The notes beneath the pieces are model-generated. The model was given only the letters and a program-made list of their open reading frames with translations, did no database searches and was not told the origin of the DNA. Position numbers and translations under genes: made by a program. A stretch of 64,000 nucleotides of DNA from assembly GCA_023091665.1 (NCBI GenBank), contig JALJCQ010000001.1, positions 992,001 through 1,056,000 on the forward strand, in the 5' to 3' direction. Within the stretch, counting starts at the first letter, position 1; every line of letters begins with the position of its first letter. This document shows, piece by piece, positions 54,311 through 64,000 of this stretch. The stretch comes from Pythium myriotylum. Lineage: Eukaryota > Oomycota > Peronosporomycetes > Pythiales > Pythiaceae.

Positions 54311-54840
54311 TTTCGCCCAACTCGGTCTCTGCAACGGACCACGAACCTCACGTCAGATTTCCCCGAAAACAGGAAACACCGGTAGATGTACCGGTATTTC
54401 GGAGGTTCTACCGGTACAGCCCTCGTGTCTTTGTCAGAGGGCACTCAATAGAGCGCTCTCAGTGGTCGACACTCTCATAACGGATACCGGCTGTTTCGTC
54501 AACAGCACTCGTTTCCAGAGGTCCTGGCTTTGCAATGAGTCACGAGGTGTGATCTTGCACCACGTCGCAGAGACCCGGTGAGCAGATATTATACGACCCA
54601 GCACGACGATCGCGTGAGCATGGTAGAATGAGGCCTCCGCCGTGGGCCGCCCATAAACTCCCTATGTTTCTTTGAGAGCTGACTCTGCATGCATGCGAGC
54701 CCAAGGGTCTCGTGGTGCTCACATACTCGGATTTGCTGCGAGGTGAAATACTCAGCGGAATGCATCAACACGCCCGAGCATTTAGCGTTCTCGCTTCTGT
54801 TTTTCTGGTTCCTTTTGTCGTCAAGCTCATTCGCGCCACC
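54311..54840. other. Divergent intergenic region
   Basis: Holds the ACCGGTA cluster at 54378-54416. AAGCTCATTCGCG at about 54825 may be an initiator for the next gene. No coding gene seen. Confidence 0.45.
54378..54416. promoter_or_regulatory. Cluster of three ACCGGTA motifs upstream of MIC19-like gene
   Basis: ACCGGTA at 54378, 54390 and 54410; the last two are extended to the palindrome TACCGGTA. They lie 68-106 bases before the MIC19-like ATG. Confidence 0.5.
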
Positions 54841-55377
54841 ATGAGTGGCAGGAAAGGTAAGGATGAATCCCCATGCGACCATGAAAGCGACGAGGACAGA
54901 AAAGAACTGGACGATTTCGACAACGCTGAAGCTGCTTCAACTCGACCGCTCGATGATGTATTCGCGACTGATTTCGACGTGGGTGAGGATGAAGAGTTTT
55001 TTGCCGAGTGGTTGGAGCCGTATATGTTGCTCTCAACCGGGCGATTTTCAGAGAAAAGAGGTGCCGATCTCAAGCTTCACCCCAAGCGTACGATAGGCGA
55101 GATTATAGCGATCTTGGAGCGCCATGCCAGAGTGGGCACCGACGAATGCGCCATTGAAACTCTAGACTGCAGACAAGTAGACAGGGGTCTCTTCGATGCA
55201 TACGTAGCTTCTGGATATCAAGCCGCACCGACGATTCGACGTGAGCGAGCATCGACTCGCCGGTCTCACAGCATTCAGGACTCGCAGCATCGTGTTGACG
55301 CTTCTGTTGTGGCTCAAGAAGGACAACCTGCTCGAAGACACGCGAGGGCTTTCGTATCCAGACTCGAAGCGTGCTGA
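54841..55377 (+). CDS. Hypothetical acidic protein
   Basis: A 178-codon frame starting MSGRKGKDESPCDHES; an in-frame ATG at 54760 would add a hydrophobic stretch (FSVLASVFLVPFVVKLI) but overlaps a possible initiator. The first half is very acidic (FATDFDVGEDEEFFAEWLEP), the middle (TIGEIIAILERHARVGTDEC) looks helical. After about residue 120 the frame becomes Arg/Ser-rich, while the adjacent frame (EHRLAGLTAFRTRSIVLTLL) looks more protein-like, so an intron or frameshift near 55200-55240 is likely. No family recognised. Confidence 0.4.
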   Translation: MSGRKGKDESPCDHESDEDRKELDDFDNAEAASTRPLDDVFATDFDVGEDEEFFAEWLEPYMLLSTGRFSEKRGADLKLHPKRTIGEIIAILERHARVGTDECAIETLDCRQVDRGLFDAYVASGYQAAPTIRRERASTRRSHSIQDSQHRVDASVVAQEGQPARRHARAFVSRLEAC

Positions 55378-56120
55378 CCCATCCATTGTGAGTCGTGACG
55401 GACCAAGCATGCAACGACCAAGACTCCTGATCGCTGGTGCATGTTTGGTCCGAGTTGCATTTTGAACTCCCGCCATCCAGTATTTTCGACCCGTTCGATT
55501 CGAAGGTGTCAGGTCATCGGGAATGGCTCCTCAATCGATGACTGCCACGTCAGGTGAGGGAGGTATTTTTGTGCACGGAGGGCATGACTTTAGTCATAAA
55601 CCGATATTTTCGCTCTAATACGGATCTATTGGCCAATAAAAGCGATGCATTCCACTCTAAAATACCGAATTATCCCCCAAAGTGATCATTCACTTTTGTG
55701 GAAAGCAGCTCAACGTGTGGCGGAGGAATCGCAACGTTCGGTAAAACAGTATCATATCCCAACCACCTGGTCTACTAATCCAGTACCTAAATTAGCCAAT
55801 CAGACGCTGATGAGTTCATCTCACTGAGTATATCTCACTGAGATCATCTCACTGAGAAGGCCAGAACGGTTCTCGATCGTTTCAGTCTACTCATATAGAT
55901 GAGAATTCTCAAATCATCCCTCCGATTAGAAGACCGGATGCCCAGGCTTTATGACCACCATGCCCACCCATCTGCCCGTGGCTACGCACGCATCCCCCTC
56001 CTCCCTTCGTGCGCTCTCTGCGTCCAGCCCGCCGTGCGCAACTGCCGCCGCGGGCCCTCGGTGTCACTTTCGTCCTCGCCCGCTTCGCCGCAAGACCCAA
56101 GTTCGCCCTCGCTCGTCGCC
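55378..56120. other. Upstream region of CFA synthase gene
   Basis: AT-rich, with the 14-bp tandem repeat at 55818-55856. No gene seen; in-frame ATGs upstream of 56121 (55899, 55938) are judged less likely starts. Confidence 0.5.
55818..55856. repeat. Three ATCTCACTGAG motifs at exact 14-bp spacing
   Basis: Copies start at 55818, 55832 and 55846, about 265-300 bases before the ATG of the CFA synthase gene. Spacing of 14 bp keeps sites on slowly rotating faces of the helix. Confidence 0.75.
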
Positions 56121-57353
56121 ATGTCGGCCAAGCAAAACACCGCGCTCGTGGCGGCCTCGGCCGTCGCCGGCGTCGCGCTCGGCTCGCTCCTGCTGCGCAA
56201 GGCGCTGCACCCGGTGCTCAACTACCGCGCGGCCAACTTCATCAAGCAGATGCTCGCGGACGCCAACATCATCATCGGTCGCGACATGTTCGTCCACGAC
56301 GAGGACATCTTCCTCGACTGGGTGAACCGCGGCATGCTTGCCATTGGCGAGTCGTACATGGCCAAGAAGTGGGAGTCGATCATCCCGCTCGACGAACTGC
56401 TCACGCGCCTTCTCTTGCTCCCGGTGGAGAAGAAGCGCAAGCTCTTCAAGTCGTGGAACTCCAAGCTCATTGGCCTCGGCGCCCACATCTTCAACTACCA
56501 GTCGCCGTCGCGCGCTGGTATCGTCGGTGCCCACCACTACGATATCGGCAACGACTTCTTCAAGCTCTGGCTTGACCCGTACATGCAGTACTCGTGCGCC
56601 TACTGGAAGGGTATCACCGACATGTCGGATCTCGACAAGGCTCAGGAGCAGAAGCTGCACCTGATCGCCCAGAAGCTCAAGCTCGAGCCGGGTATGCGTG
56701 TGCTTGAGATCGGATGTGGCTGGGGCGGCCTCGCGTGCTTCCTTGCCAAGAACTACGGCGTCCACGTCACGGGCATTACCATCTCCAACGAGCAGCTCAA
56801 GGGTGCTCGTGAGTGGGCTGCCCGTGAGGGCGTCTCGGACCTCACGAGCTTCGAGTACTGTGACTACCGTGAGATGAAGGGTCAGTTCGACCGTGTTGTC
56901 TCGATCGCCATGCTCGAGGCCGTCGGCTACAAGAACATGAACCACTACTACCACGTCATTGAACGCTGCCTCAAGGACGGTGGTCTCGCCGTGGTCCACT
57001 CGATCGCGTCCAACCGTTCGCTTAAGATCCCGATTCAGCTCTGGATTCTCAAGTACATCTTCCCGAACGGCTTCTTGCCGTCCATGGCGCAGATGCTCCA
57101 CTTCACCGAGCGCAAGCTCGTCATTGAGGATCTGCACAACCTTGGCCCGGATTACGACAAGACGCTCATGTGCTGGAACGAGCGCTTCCAGAAGTACCGC
57201 GCCGACGGCACGATCAAGCGCCCTGAGGTCTTCAACCGCATGTGGGAGTACTACCTCCTCTACTGCGCCGCTGGCTTCCGTGCGCGTACGATCCAGCTCG
57301 TGCAGATCGTGTACTCGAAGAAGCGTGCCGAGCGTTACGATGCCCCGAGATAA
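56121..57353 (+). CDS. cfa: Cyclopropane-fatty-acyl-phospholipid synthase
   Basis: An intronless gene of 410 residues starting MSAKQNTALVAASAVAGVAL, an N-terminal hydrophobic segment that probably anchors it in a membrane. The rest matches bacterial Cfa: HHYDIGNDFFKLWLDPYMQYSCAYW carries the active-site cysteine, VLEIGCGWGG is the S-adenosylmethionine site, and SIAMLEAVGYKN, AVVHSIAS and RMWEYYLLYC follow in the usual order. It transfers a methylene from S-adenosylmethionine across double bonds of phospholipid acyl chains. GC-rich, biased codons suggest good expression. The family is mainly bacterial but is scattered among eukaryotes; origin by transfer is possible. Confidence 0.92.
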   Translation: MSAKQNTALVAASAVAGVALGSLLLRKALHPVLNYRAANFIKQMLADANIIIGRDMFVHDEDIFLDWVNRGMLAIGESYMAKKWESIIPLDELLTRLLLLPVEKKRKLFKSWNSKLIGLGAHIFNYQSPSRAGIVGAHHYDIGNDFFKLWLDPYMQYSCAYWKGITDMSDLDKAQEQKLHLIAQKLKLEPGMRVLEIGCGWGGLACFLAKNYGVHVTGITISNEQLKGAREWAAREGVSDLTSFEYCDYREMKGQFDRVVSIAMLEAVGYKNMNHYYHVIERCLKDGGLAVVHSIASNRSLKIPIQLWILKYIFPNGFLPSMAQMLHFTERKLVIEDLHNLGPDYDKTLMCWNERFQKYRADGTIKRPEVFNRMWEYYLLYCAAGFRARTIQLVQIVYSKKRAERYDAPR

Positions 57354-57619
57354 ATGGCGTGCTCAGTAGCTGTCGCCACTCATCGATGGACCGTCGGAGC
57401 TTTCGGCGATGTGTCGTAAGATGAGATGAGCAAGGTATTGAAGTCCTCCAAGCGAATGGCTTGCTGTACAGCAAGTGGAGCGTGTAGAGAACTCGGGTAG
57501 ATGGAGTTTGGGCGTTGGAGAGATAAACATAGGTCCATGTCAACATAAAGGAAAAGGTACATTGAGAGCCCAATTGGTCATATGCCGACTGTCTCATATA
57601 TGTGCACAAACCGAGCGAA

Positions 57620-58929
57620 CTAGATTCTCGTTAGGTTTGGCTCGAGGTATTCGGTACACTTACAAAGTCCGCGGTCGTACTCGGCTCCAACAAGGAATTC
57701 AATGTCAGGAACGGACGAGGAGATGCGATAAAGCTGTTCCAAAATCATTAATCAGACACAAGACAGCGTATTACGAGTTCCCACTTGCACGTACCTTGTG
57801 CGTTCCCCATGTGATGTAGCCTGTGATTGTTGCATTAATGCGAAACACAAGCTGGTTGCGACGGAAGTCGTTCCACAACGAGATGCCTTCCGTGTATCCA
57901 GGGTCCAGGATGATGGGAGCGATCACGTCACTAATAGCTCCCGCCTTGGCCTCCCACGTTTTGTTCAGATTCCACTTGCCAACCCACGTGGTGTTGTGAT
58001 AGATGTCAGCCGATCCTTGCTCGAGCACGAAACCGAACCGGTTCTCGTTGATAACACTGATCAAGACGTCGTAGTGGATTTTCGGACTTAGTGTGCGAAG
58101 GCTTTGAAGAATAGATTCCCACTCGAACTGGCGGTTGCAAACGTCGTAGTCAGGCATTCGTGGGTAGAACATGAGCGCAAGAATGGTAATCGCAATCAGC
58201 GCGCCAATCCAGAAGACACGGAACAAGATGCGGCGTAGCGAAATGCTCTCACTGGAACACAATCAAGGGTCAAATCATCGTCCAATACGCCACCGTACCC
58301 AGAACTACGCACCGCTCGCGACGGAGGTTCAGACGCTCGAGAGTCGCGTCATCCATGTCATCATCAAACGCCAGCAATCGCTCGCGATCTTCGCTGCTAT
58401 CGTCGCTGAGCAGAGGTTCCGCTTGCGACGCCGACGACTCCTCATCCACAGTTCTACAGCATCTCGGAGAGTGAGTCCGGCGCACTACCCGACGGTTTCG
58501 TGCATGCACGCACCGTAAATTCGATTGCTGTTTCTTCTTGTTCTTGCGCGCGGTCGCAGCAGCGAGCGACGCTAGTCGCTCGTCCCGTCGCTTCTTTGAG
58601 CGCAGAAACACCGAGCAGATCGCTGAGATGCCACAGAGGCAGCACGTCATCGTGACCATGAGGCACAGCACAGCGATAACGACCGACGGCGGCGGGCCGT
58701 AGCCCACGTGCTGCGGCTCTTTGCGCTCGCAGTCCTCCAGGTGGTGGCACTGCGAGATGCCCGTGATGCACCCGAGCGGCGAGCCGATGGCATGGCACTT
58801 GAAGTCGAACTCGCAGAAGTGGCACGCGTAGCTGGCGTTGAGGCACTCGTCGCACGTCTCGTGGGTCGCGCAGGCTTCCCACGCGAGCGACTCGTTCCAC
58901 GCGGCCTTGGAGGCGTTCGCGAGCGCCAT
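57620..58929 (-). CDS. Membrane protein with PSI-like Cys region and LEA-2-like domain
   Basis: Four exons (58929-58514, 58453-58313, 58251-57795, 57733-57620; introns 60, 61 and 61 bp) give 375 residues. Residues about 18-68 are cysteine-rich (CATHETCDECLNASYACHFC and following), spaced like a PSI/plexin-type domain. A transmembrane helix (PSVVIAVLCLMVTMTCCLCG) follows, then a basic/acidic loop, a second hydrophobic helix (ILFRVFWIGALIAITILALM), and a region like LEA-2/NHL domains (PKIHYDVLISVINENRFGF ... VLEQGSADIYHN) ending INATITGYITWGTHK. No signal peptide is evident. Likely a cell-surface or endomembrane protein with both sides structured; function unknown. Confidence 0.7.
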
Positions 58930-59458
58930 GCTCGCGTCGAAGCGCTTCTTCTCCGGAATGTGGGAGCGGCGAGGTGGAAGGATTCTTCACCACTACCTTC
59001 TACAATATATATTTGCACAAATGGATTATCATTTATTAAGTTTTTATTTCAAAAATATAGTGTATATGTACTGTGAGAATTAGTATATGTTCCTCGTTCG
59101 GGTTGAAGTGTGTCTCCATTTCCCCCTTACGCCGGACTAAAATGCTGCGGTTGCTTGAAGGTTGCTAGAGATCAAAATTATTATAATGTCTTATAATGTA
59201 TTCTCCCAGTGCCCAGTCCGCGCCAAAACCGAGGTGCTGCAATTCCCCCTTGCGTTGGCCGGAATTGGCGGTCGAGACCGTGACGCGACGCGCTCCGTTG
59301 GCGTCCTCTGCGCGGCGCCTCCCGCTTCTCTCGGCAGACCCTGCATCTCACAATCAAAGAGCTGCGCTTCCTCTCTCGATTGAGCCCTTTCGCTCCCGCC
59401 ACCGATCTCTGTAGCGCCCGCAATCGGGGCTTGAAGTGACCGTTCCACCTCCATCACC
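58930..59458. other. Divergent intergenic region
   Basis: AT-rich near 59000-59100 and 59165-59200. Promoters of the membrane protein gene and of ISWI must lie here. No gene seen. Confidence 0.5.
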
Positions 59459-62400
59459 ATGTCCAAACCGAATGGCACACCGAAAGAGAGCCGCGGCGAC
59501 TGGGTCGCCGTCGAGCCGCAGTTTCAGAGTCAGTCGAACCAGCCTGTAAAGGCCAAGACTGCGTTCCAGTTTTTCCAGAAGAAAGCGATGAACGAGGTCA
59601 AGGCCGAGCTCACGGCGCGCGCGGCCGAGCGCGGCGAGGCGCTTGAGCTCGGCGCCATCATGAAGGAGGTCAGCGCGCGCTGGCACCAGCTCACAAGCGA
59701 AGAGAAGGACGAGTTCAATGCGCTCGCGGCCGAAGATAAGAAGCGATACGACGACGAGTGTCGCGCACGTGACGAGGAGGTCGAGGCCGAGCGCAAGCGC
59801 AAGCGTGACGAGCTCTACGGAGCTGTAGATGGTAAGCGAGACCGCAAGCGCACAGCTGCGGCAGCCGAAGCCGAAGAGGCAATGAACGCTGCGTTCCCCA
59901 AGCGAGCACCTGCGCAGCCACGCGAGCTCTCGGAGAAGCAACTCGAGGCCAAGCGACTCCGCGAAGAGATCCGCCAGCAGGAGCGAGATGACCGCAATGA
60001 GCTTAAAGAAGAGGAGAAACGGCAGAAAGCCGAGCTTGCGGCCAAGAGGTCCGAAATTGCGCAGGCGCGACTGCGGTATCTGCTCGGACAGAGTGACATC
60101 TTCTCACACTTCGGCAAGACGGCTCAAACCAAGAAGAAGGGCGGGCGCAAGAAGAAGGGTGAGGAGGTTGAAGAAGAAGAGAGCGATGAAGATGAGGAGA
60201 CCAAGTCGTCTGAAGAGAGCAAGAAGGTCAAGGGCAAGAAAGGCGGCAAGGGCAAAAAACGCCTCTCAGAGCGGGAAGAGGACGACTCGCTGCTCCATGA
60301 CAAGCACGATGTCGTGCGCCTCACCAAGCAACCGTCTAACATTAAGTTTGGCACAATGCGCGCTTACCAGTTGGAAGGTCTCAGCTGGATGGTCAACCTT
60401 GCCCACCAAGGTATCAACGGCATCTTAGCTGATGAAATGGGTCTAGGTAAGACGTTGCAGACGATCTCCGTGCTTGCATACTTCCAGGAGTTCGAAAACA
60501 TTTCGGGTCCGCACATCGTGATGGTGCCGAAGTCGACGCTGAGTAACTGGCTCGCGGAGTTCGCGCGCTGGTGTCCATCACTTCGCACAGTGAAGCTTCA
60601 TGGCAACAAAGAGGAGCGTCAGCAGGTAATCAACGAAATTCTCTGTCCTGGTCTTCCCGACAAGAAGCGCAAGTTCGATGTTTGCATCACTACGTTCGAG
60701 ATGTGTATGAAGGAGAAGACGGCGCTATGCCGGTTTGCGTGGCGCTATCTCATCATCGATGAGGCCCATCGAATCAAGAACGAGGCCTCACAATTCTCGC
60801 AAGTTGTTCGAATGCTCGACACTGAGCACCGCTTGCTCATCACTGGTACTCCGCTGCAAAACAACCTCCACGAGCTATGGGCCCTTCTCAACTTCTTGTT
60901 GCCCGATGTGTTTTCATCAGCGGATGAGTTTGACGACTGGTTTAACCTTGATGTTGATGATGATGAAGCCAAGAAACAGATGATCAGTCAGTTGCACAAA
61001 ATTCTGCGTCCATTCATGTTGCGGCGCTTGAAGGCTGATGTTGAGAAGAGTCTTCCACCAAAGAAGGAGACTTTATTATTTGTCGGCATGTCCAAAATGC
61101 AGAAGGCTCTGTACAAATCGCTGCTACTTCGTGATATGAACACCATCACTGGTAGCGGAGGTGCTGGTGTCTCGCGCAGCGCTCTTCAGAACATCGTCAT
61201 GCAACTCCGCAAATGCTGCGGTCACCCGTACCTATTCGAAGGTCAAGAAGATCGAACGCTGGATGCACTCGGAGACCACGTCGTCGAGAACTGCGGCAAG
61301 ATGGTGCTACTCGACAAGTTGCTGAAGAAGCTTAAGGAGCGGGGTTCGCGTGTGCTGATCTTTACGCAGATGACTCGCGTTCTCGATATCATGGAGGATT
61401 TCTGCCGCATGCGAAGTTACGAGTACTGTCGTATTGATGGCCAGACGTCGTATGAAGAGCGAGAGAGCTCGATTGAGGAGTACAACCGCCCGAACTCGTC
61501 CAAGTTCCTGTTCTTACTATCGACGCGTGCCGGTGGTCTCGGCATTAACTTATACACTGCAGATATCGTCATCCTGTACGATTCGGACTGGAACCCGCAG
61601 GCCGATCTACAGGCCCAGGATCGTGCCCATCGTATTGGTCAGAAGAAGGAAGTGAACGTGTACCGTCTCGTCACGACGGACTCAGTCGAAGAAAAGATTA
61701 TTGAGCGAGCACAACAGAAGCTCAAGCTCGATGCAATGGTTGTACAACAAGGGCGTTTGCAGGAGAAGAACTCGAAGCTTAGCAAGAGCGAGATGCTTGA
61801 AATGATTCGCTTCGGTGCAGATCAGGTGTTCCGTTCAACAGACTCTAACATCACTGATGAGGATATCGACGCCATTTTGGCGAAGGGCGAACAGCGGACT
61901 GAAGAAATGATGAAGAAGCTACAGACTCATGACAAGGGTGATCTGTTGGACTTCAAGCTCGACGGTGGAACACTCCAACAGCACGATGGTGTGGACTACT
62001 CGAAGGAGAAAGAGCGCCAAGAAGAGCTGAAGCGTCTTGCGGAAGCCGAGTTCGCGAGAACCCTTGCTGATGGTATGGGTAAGCGCGAGCGGCGTACTGT
62101 GATGCGTCAGTCGATTGCTGCACCCGAGAACAAGCGGTCAACGAAACCTAAGCAACTTCCGAAGGTTCTACGCCTTCCAAGGATGGAAGAGTGGCAATTT
62201 TTTGATCGCCAGCGCCTGACGGAGCTTCATGAGATTGAATGCAACAATTACGAGCAAGCGAAGTTGGAAATGGAAAAGCCACCGCTACCCCCACATGCTC
62301 AGTATCTGACACCGGATGAGTTGGACGAGAAGGAGAGCTTGCTACGAGAAGGTTTTGGCGATTGGAACAAGCCGCAGTACTTTTTGTTCATCAAACTGTT

Positions 62401-63739
62401 GTCACGCTATGGTCGTAACAACATTGAAGCCGTCGCTCGTGAGATGGCCAAGCCTTACGACGAAGTAAAGCGGTATGCGAAGGTTTTCCTCACGCGTGGG
62501 CAGGATGAACTGAGTGATTGGCAGAAGATCCTGAAATCGATCGAGAAGGGTGAGTCAAAACTGTTGGAGATCGAGCGTCTGACGGAGCAGACAGCGAGAA
62601 AAGTTGCTCGTTACGAGAATCCATGGGAGGAGATGCCAATCAACTATCAAGGTAAAGGCGGCAAAGTTTTTACGGAAGAAGAAGACCGCGTGCTGTTGTG
62701 CATGGTAAACAAGTTCGGTTATGGTGCATGGGAGAAGATCAAGCAGGAGATTTGCAACCTGGAAATGTTTGCATTCGACTACTACTTGCGGTCACGTACG
62801 GCCGCAGAAATCGGTCGACGATGTGACTCACTCATGCGTATCTCAGAAAAGGACAACGCTGACCACGAATCGAAAGAAAAGAAAGAGCAGGATATTCGAA
62901 GTCAGCTACAGGCGCAGCGTGCAGACCTCGATCGGCGACTGAAGGAGGCCCGAGACGATCTAAGAAATCATCAGAAACGCGTGGACGACTTAATCATGAA
63001 GGAGGCCAAGCGGATGCAGGCGCAACGTGAGGAGAAGAGGTCGAAGAAGCGCAAGGATCGCGACGAGATGGAGGATAGAGTGGACGAATACTCGAACGAG
63101 CTAGGCGAGTTCTTACTGAAATCGACTTCTCGAGATGCGGCGAAAGTCGCCTTGGACTTTGCGTCGAGGATTCAGTCGGAGAAAGGCGTGGAGCTGCAGC
63201 CGTCTTACGTCCTGAAGAAGATTCGCCAGATTGCCGAGCCACTTGAGAATGTAACCAAGGGCCAGCTGGCGTGGAAGCTATCGGCAGATTTCGTGTCGAC
63301 GAATGTTAAGAAGGAAAAGAAGGAGAAGAAAGTGTTGAAGCAAGAGTCTATGACCGATGTCAGCCACATAAAGACGGAGCACAACGCAGTTGGCTCCCCA
63401 ACCCGTGATGATCCAAACCGCTTGCCGAAGTCTCCGTGGTCTCCTTCCGCGATGAAGCACCAAAAGGCCAAGGTCAAAAAGGAAAAGAAGGCAGGCTCCA
63501 AGGACGACAAGCCGCCGAACGTGAGAAAGGCGCGCAGCGCTTACGTGCTGTTCAGCCTTGAGCGACGCCATGAAGTCAAGGCGACGATGGCACCTGGGGT
63601 TCAAATGATCGAGGTCATGGCCCGTCTTTCGCAGATATGGAAGACCATGACGGACGAAGAAAAGGCACCGTGGGTCGAAGCCGCGAAGCAAGATCGAGCG
63701 CGCTACGAGCGGGAGATGAACGAAGTCGCGACTTCCTAG
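59459..63739 (+). CDS. ISWI-type chromatin remodeller flanked by HMG boxes
   Basis: An intronless gene of 1426 residues. Domains in order: an HMG box (about 31-102, KTAFQFFQKK ... RWHQLTSEEKDEF), a charged linker, the SNF2 ATPase with GILADEMGLGKT (about 320-331), IIDEAHRIKNE (about 433), and helicase C (STRAGGLGINLYTAD, DLQAQDRAHRIGQKKEVNVYRL), then HAND, SANT (NKPQYFLFIKLLSRYG) and SLIDE (EEDRVLLCMVNKFGYGAW) from about 890 to 1140. A coiled region precedes a second HMG box (about 1350-1425, RKARSAYVLFSLERRHEVKA). ISWI ATPases slide and space nucleosomes. HMG boxes at both ends are not part of the yeast or animal ISWI proteins I know. Confidence 0.95.
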   Translation: MSKPNGTPKESRGDWVAVEPQFQSQSNQPVKAKTAFQFFQKKAMNEVKAELTARAAERGEALELGAIMKEVSARWHQLTSEEKDEFNALAAEDKKRYDDECRARDEEVEAERKRKRDELYGAVDGKRDRKRTAAAAEAEEAMNAAFPKRAPAQPRELSEKQLEAKRLREEIRQQERDDRNELKEEEKRQKAELAAKRSEIAQARLRYLLGQSDIFSHFGKTAQTKKKGGRKKKGEEVEEEESDEDEETKSSEESKKVKGKKGGKGKKRLSEREEDDSLLHDKHDVVRLTKQPSNIKFGTMRAYQLEGLSWMVNLAHQGINGILADEMGLGKTLQTISVLAYFQEFENISGPHIVMVPKSTLSNWLAEFARWCPSLRTVKLHGNKEERQQVINEILCPGLPDKKRKFDVCITTFEMCMKEKTALCRFAWRYLIIDEAHRIKNEASQFSQVVRMLDTEHRLLITGTPLQNNLHELWALLNFLLPDVFSSADEFDDWFNLDVDDDEAKKQMISQLHKILRPFMLRRLKADVEKSLPPKKETLLFVGMSKMQKALYKSLLLRDMNTITGSGGAGVSRSALQNIVMQLRKCCGHPYLFEGQEDRTLDALGDHVVENCGKMVLLDKLLKKLKERGSRVLIFTQMTRVLDIMEDFCRMRSYEYCRIDGQTSYEERESSIEEYNRPNSSKFLFLLSTRAGGLGINLYTADIVILYDSDWNPQADLQAQDRAHRIGQKKEVNVYRLVTTDSVEEKIIERAQQKLKLDAMVVQQGRLQEKNSKLSKSEMLEMIRFGADQVFRSTDSNITDEDIDAILAKGEQRTEEMMKKLQTHDKGDLLDFKLDGGTLQQHDGVDYSKEKERQEELKRLAEAEFARTLADGMGKRERRTVMRQSIAAPENKRSTKPKQLPKVLRLPRMEEWQFFDRQRLTELHEIECNNYEQAKLEMEKPPLPPHAQYLTPDELDEKESLLREGFGDWNKPQYFLFIKLLSRYGRNNIEAVAREMAKPYDEVKRYAKVFLTRGQDELSDWQKILKSIEKGESKLLEIERLTEQTARKVARYENPWEEMPINYQGKGGKVFTEEEDRVLLCMVNKFGYGAWEKIKQEICNLEMFAFDYYLRSRTAAEIGRRCDSLMRISEKDNADHESKEKKEQDIRSQLQAQRADLDRRLKEARDDLRNHQKRVDDLIMKEAKRMQAQREEKRSKKRKDRDEMEDRVDEYSNELGEFLLKSTSRDAAKVALDFASRIQSEKGVELQPSYVLKKIRQIAEPLENVTKGQLAWKLSADFVSTNVKKEKKEKKVLKQESMTDVSHIKTEHNAVGSPTRDDPNRLPKSPWSPSAMKHQKAKVKKEKKAGSKDDKPPNVRKARSAYVLFSLERRHEVKATMAPGVQMIEVMARLSQIWKTMTDEEKAPWVEAAKQDRARYEREMNEVATS

Positions 63740-64000
63740 AGGATGGGCTCTGCTCGTGGTATCCGTGAGAAATTGATATTGCTTTTTCCTGACTATGAAC
63801 CAAAAGACTTTGTTCTAATTAGAGGGGCAGTAGCCTTTGGGATAAGATATGGAAGTGATGTCAAGGAGTGATCTCTGGAGCTTGTTCCAAACGTACGATG
63901 GGCGTGTTGTGGTGGCGTACGACCACCGAGGACATCAAGCACGCTCCGAGTCCTCCAACCTCCCCAGTGGAACACTCCCTCGTTGTGTACGAGGCTGTCG
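63740..64000. other. Terminal intergenic stretch
   Basis: Nothing recognised before the window ends. Confidence 0.5.

Noticed and set aside
56064..57137. A 357-codon minus-strand frame opposite CFA synthase
   Set aside because: Shadow created by strong codon bias; the plus strand encodes a clear enzyme.

Overview
The window looks like a chromosome piece from an oomycete (Phytophthora/Pythium type). The evidence is indirect but consistent: most genes are intronless or carry short introns (about 50-105 bp, GT...AG), neighbours are packed tightly and often transcribed towards or away from each other (some convergent stop codons lie 7-9 bp apart), several promoters carry the oomycete initiator GCTCATTC, and the gene set mixes ordinary eukaryotic proteins (Listerin, LAS1, SYS1, ISWI, xanthine dehydrogenase) with bacterial-type enzymes (FadE-like acyl-CoA dehydrogenase, cyclopropane-fatty-acid synthase, mitochondrial HslU). 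I cannot name the species.

The window has two parts. From 1 to about 15.6 kb it is repeat-rich and gene-poor. It holds three diverged copies of a small secreted ten-cysteine protein gene (121-414, 4540-4839, 12574-12879), a gag-only LTR element with identical LTRs (1374-3291), a 5'-truncated LINE with a 15-bp target-site duplication (5621-6788), other LINE RNase H relics (about 4.0, 7.1 and 10.6-11.1 kb), an apparently intact MULE transposase gene with three small introns (7588-10156), and several perfect or near-perfect palindromes. From 15.6 kb to the end it is gene-dense and nearly free of mobile DNA. This contrast resembles the gene-sparse/gene-dense layout known from plant-pathogenic oomycetes.

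The gene-dense part reads, left to right: a PX-domain protein; LAS1 (pre-rRNA processing); mitochondrial HslU facing Listerin (LTN1) across a shared 406-bp intergenic region; a prenylated ubiquitin-fold protein facing an F-box protein; SYS1 (Golgi) facing a tail-anchored ketopantoate-reductase-like protein; three related EF-hand proteins; two unrecognised membrane proteins; a tandem pair of peroxisomal trans-2-enoyl-CoA reductases with identical exon lengths and SKL ends; an unrecognised seven-exon gene; xanthine dehydrogenase; FadE-like acyl-CoA dehydrogenase; a MIC19-like twin CX9C protein; a hypothetical gene; cyclopropane-fatty-acid synthase; a PSI/LEA-2 membrane protein; and an ISWI remodeller flanked by two HMG boxes. 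Lipid metabolism (two PECR genes, FadE, CFA synthase) and protein quality control (HslU, Listerin, F-box, ubiquitin-fold) recur, but nothing shows co-regulation beyond shared intergenic regions.

Exon-intron structures were deduced by eye from open frames, GT/AG sites and frame agreement; each joined model has a length divisible by three. No searches or alignments were run.
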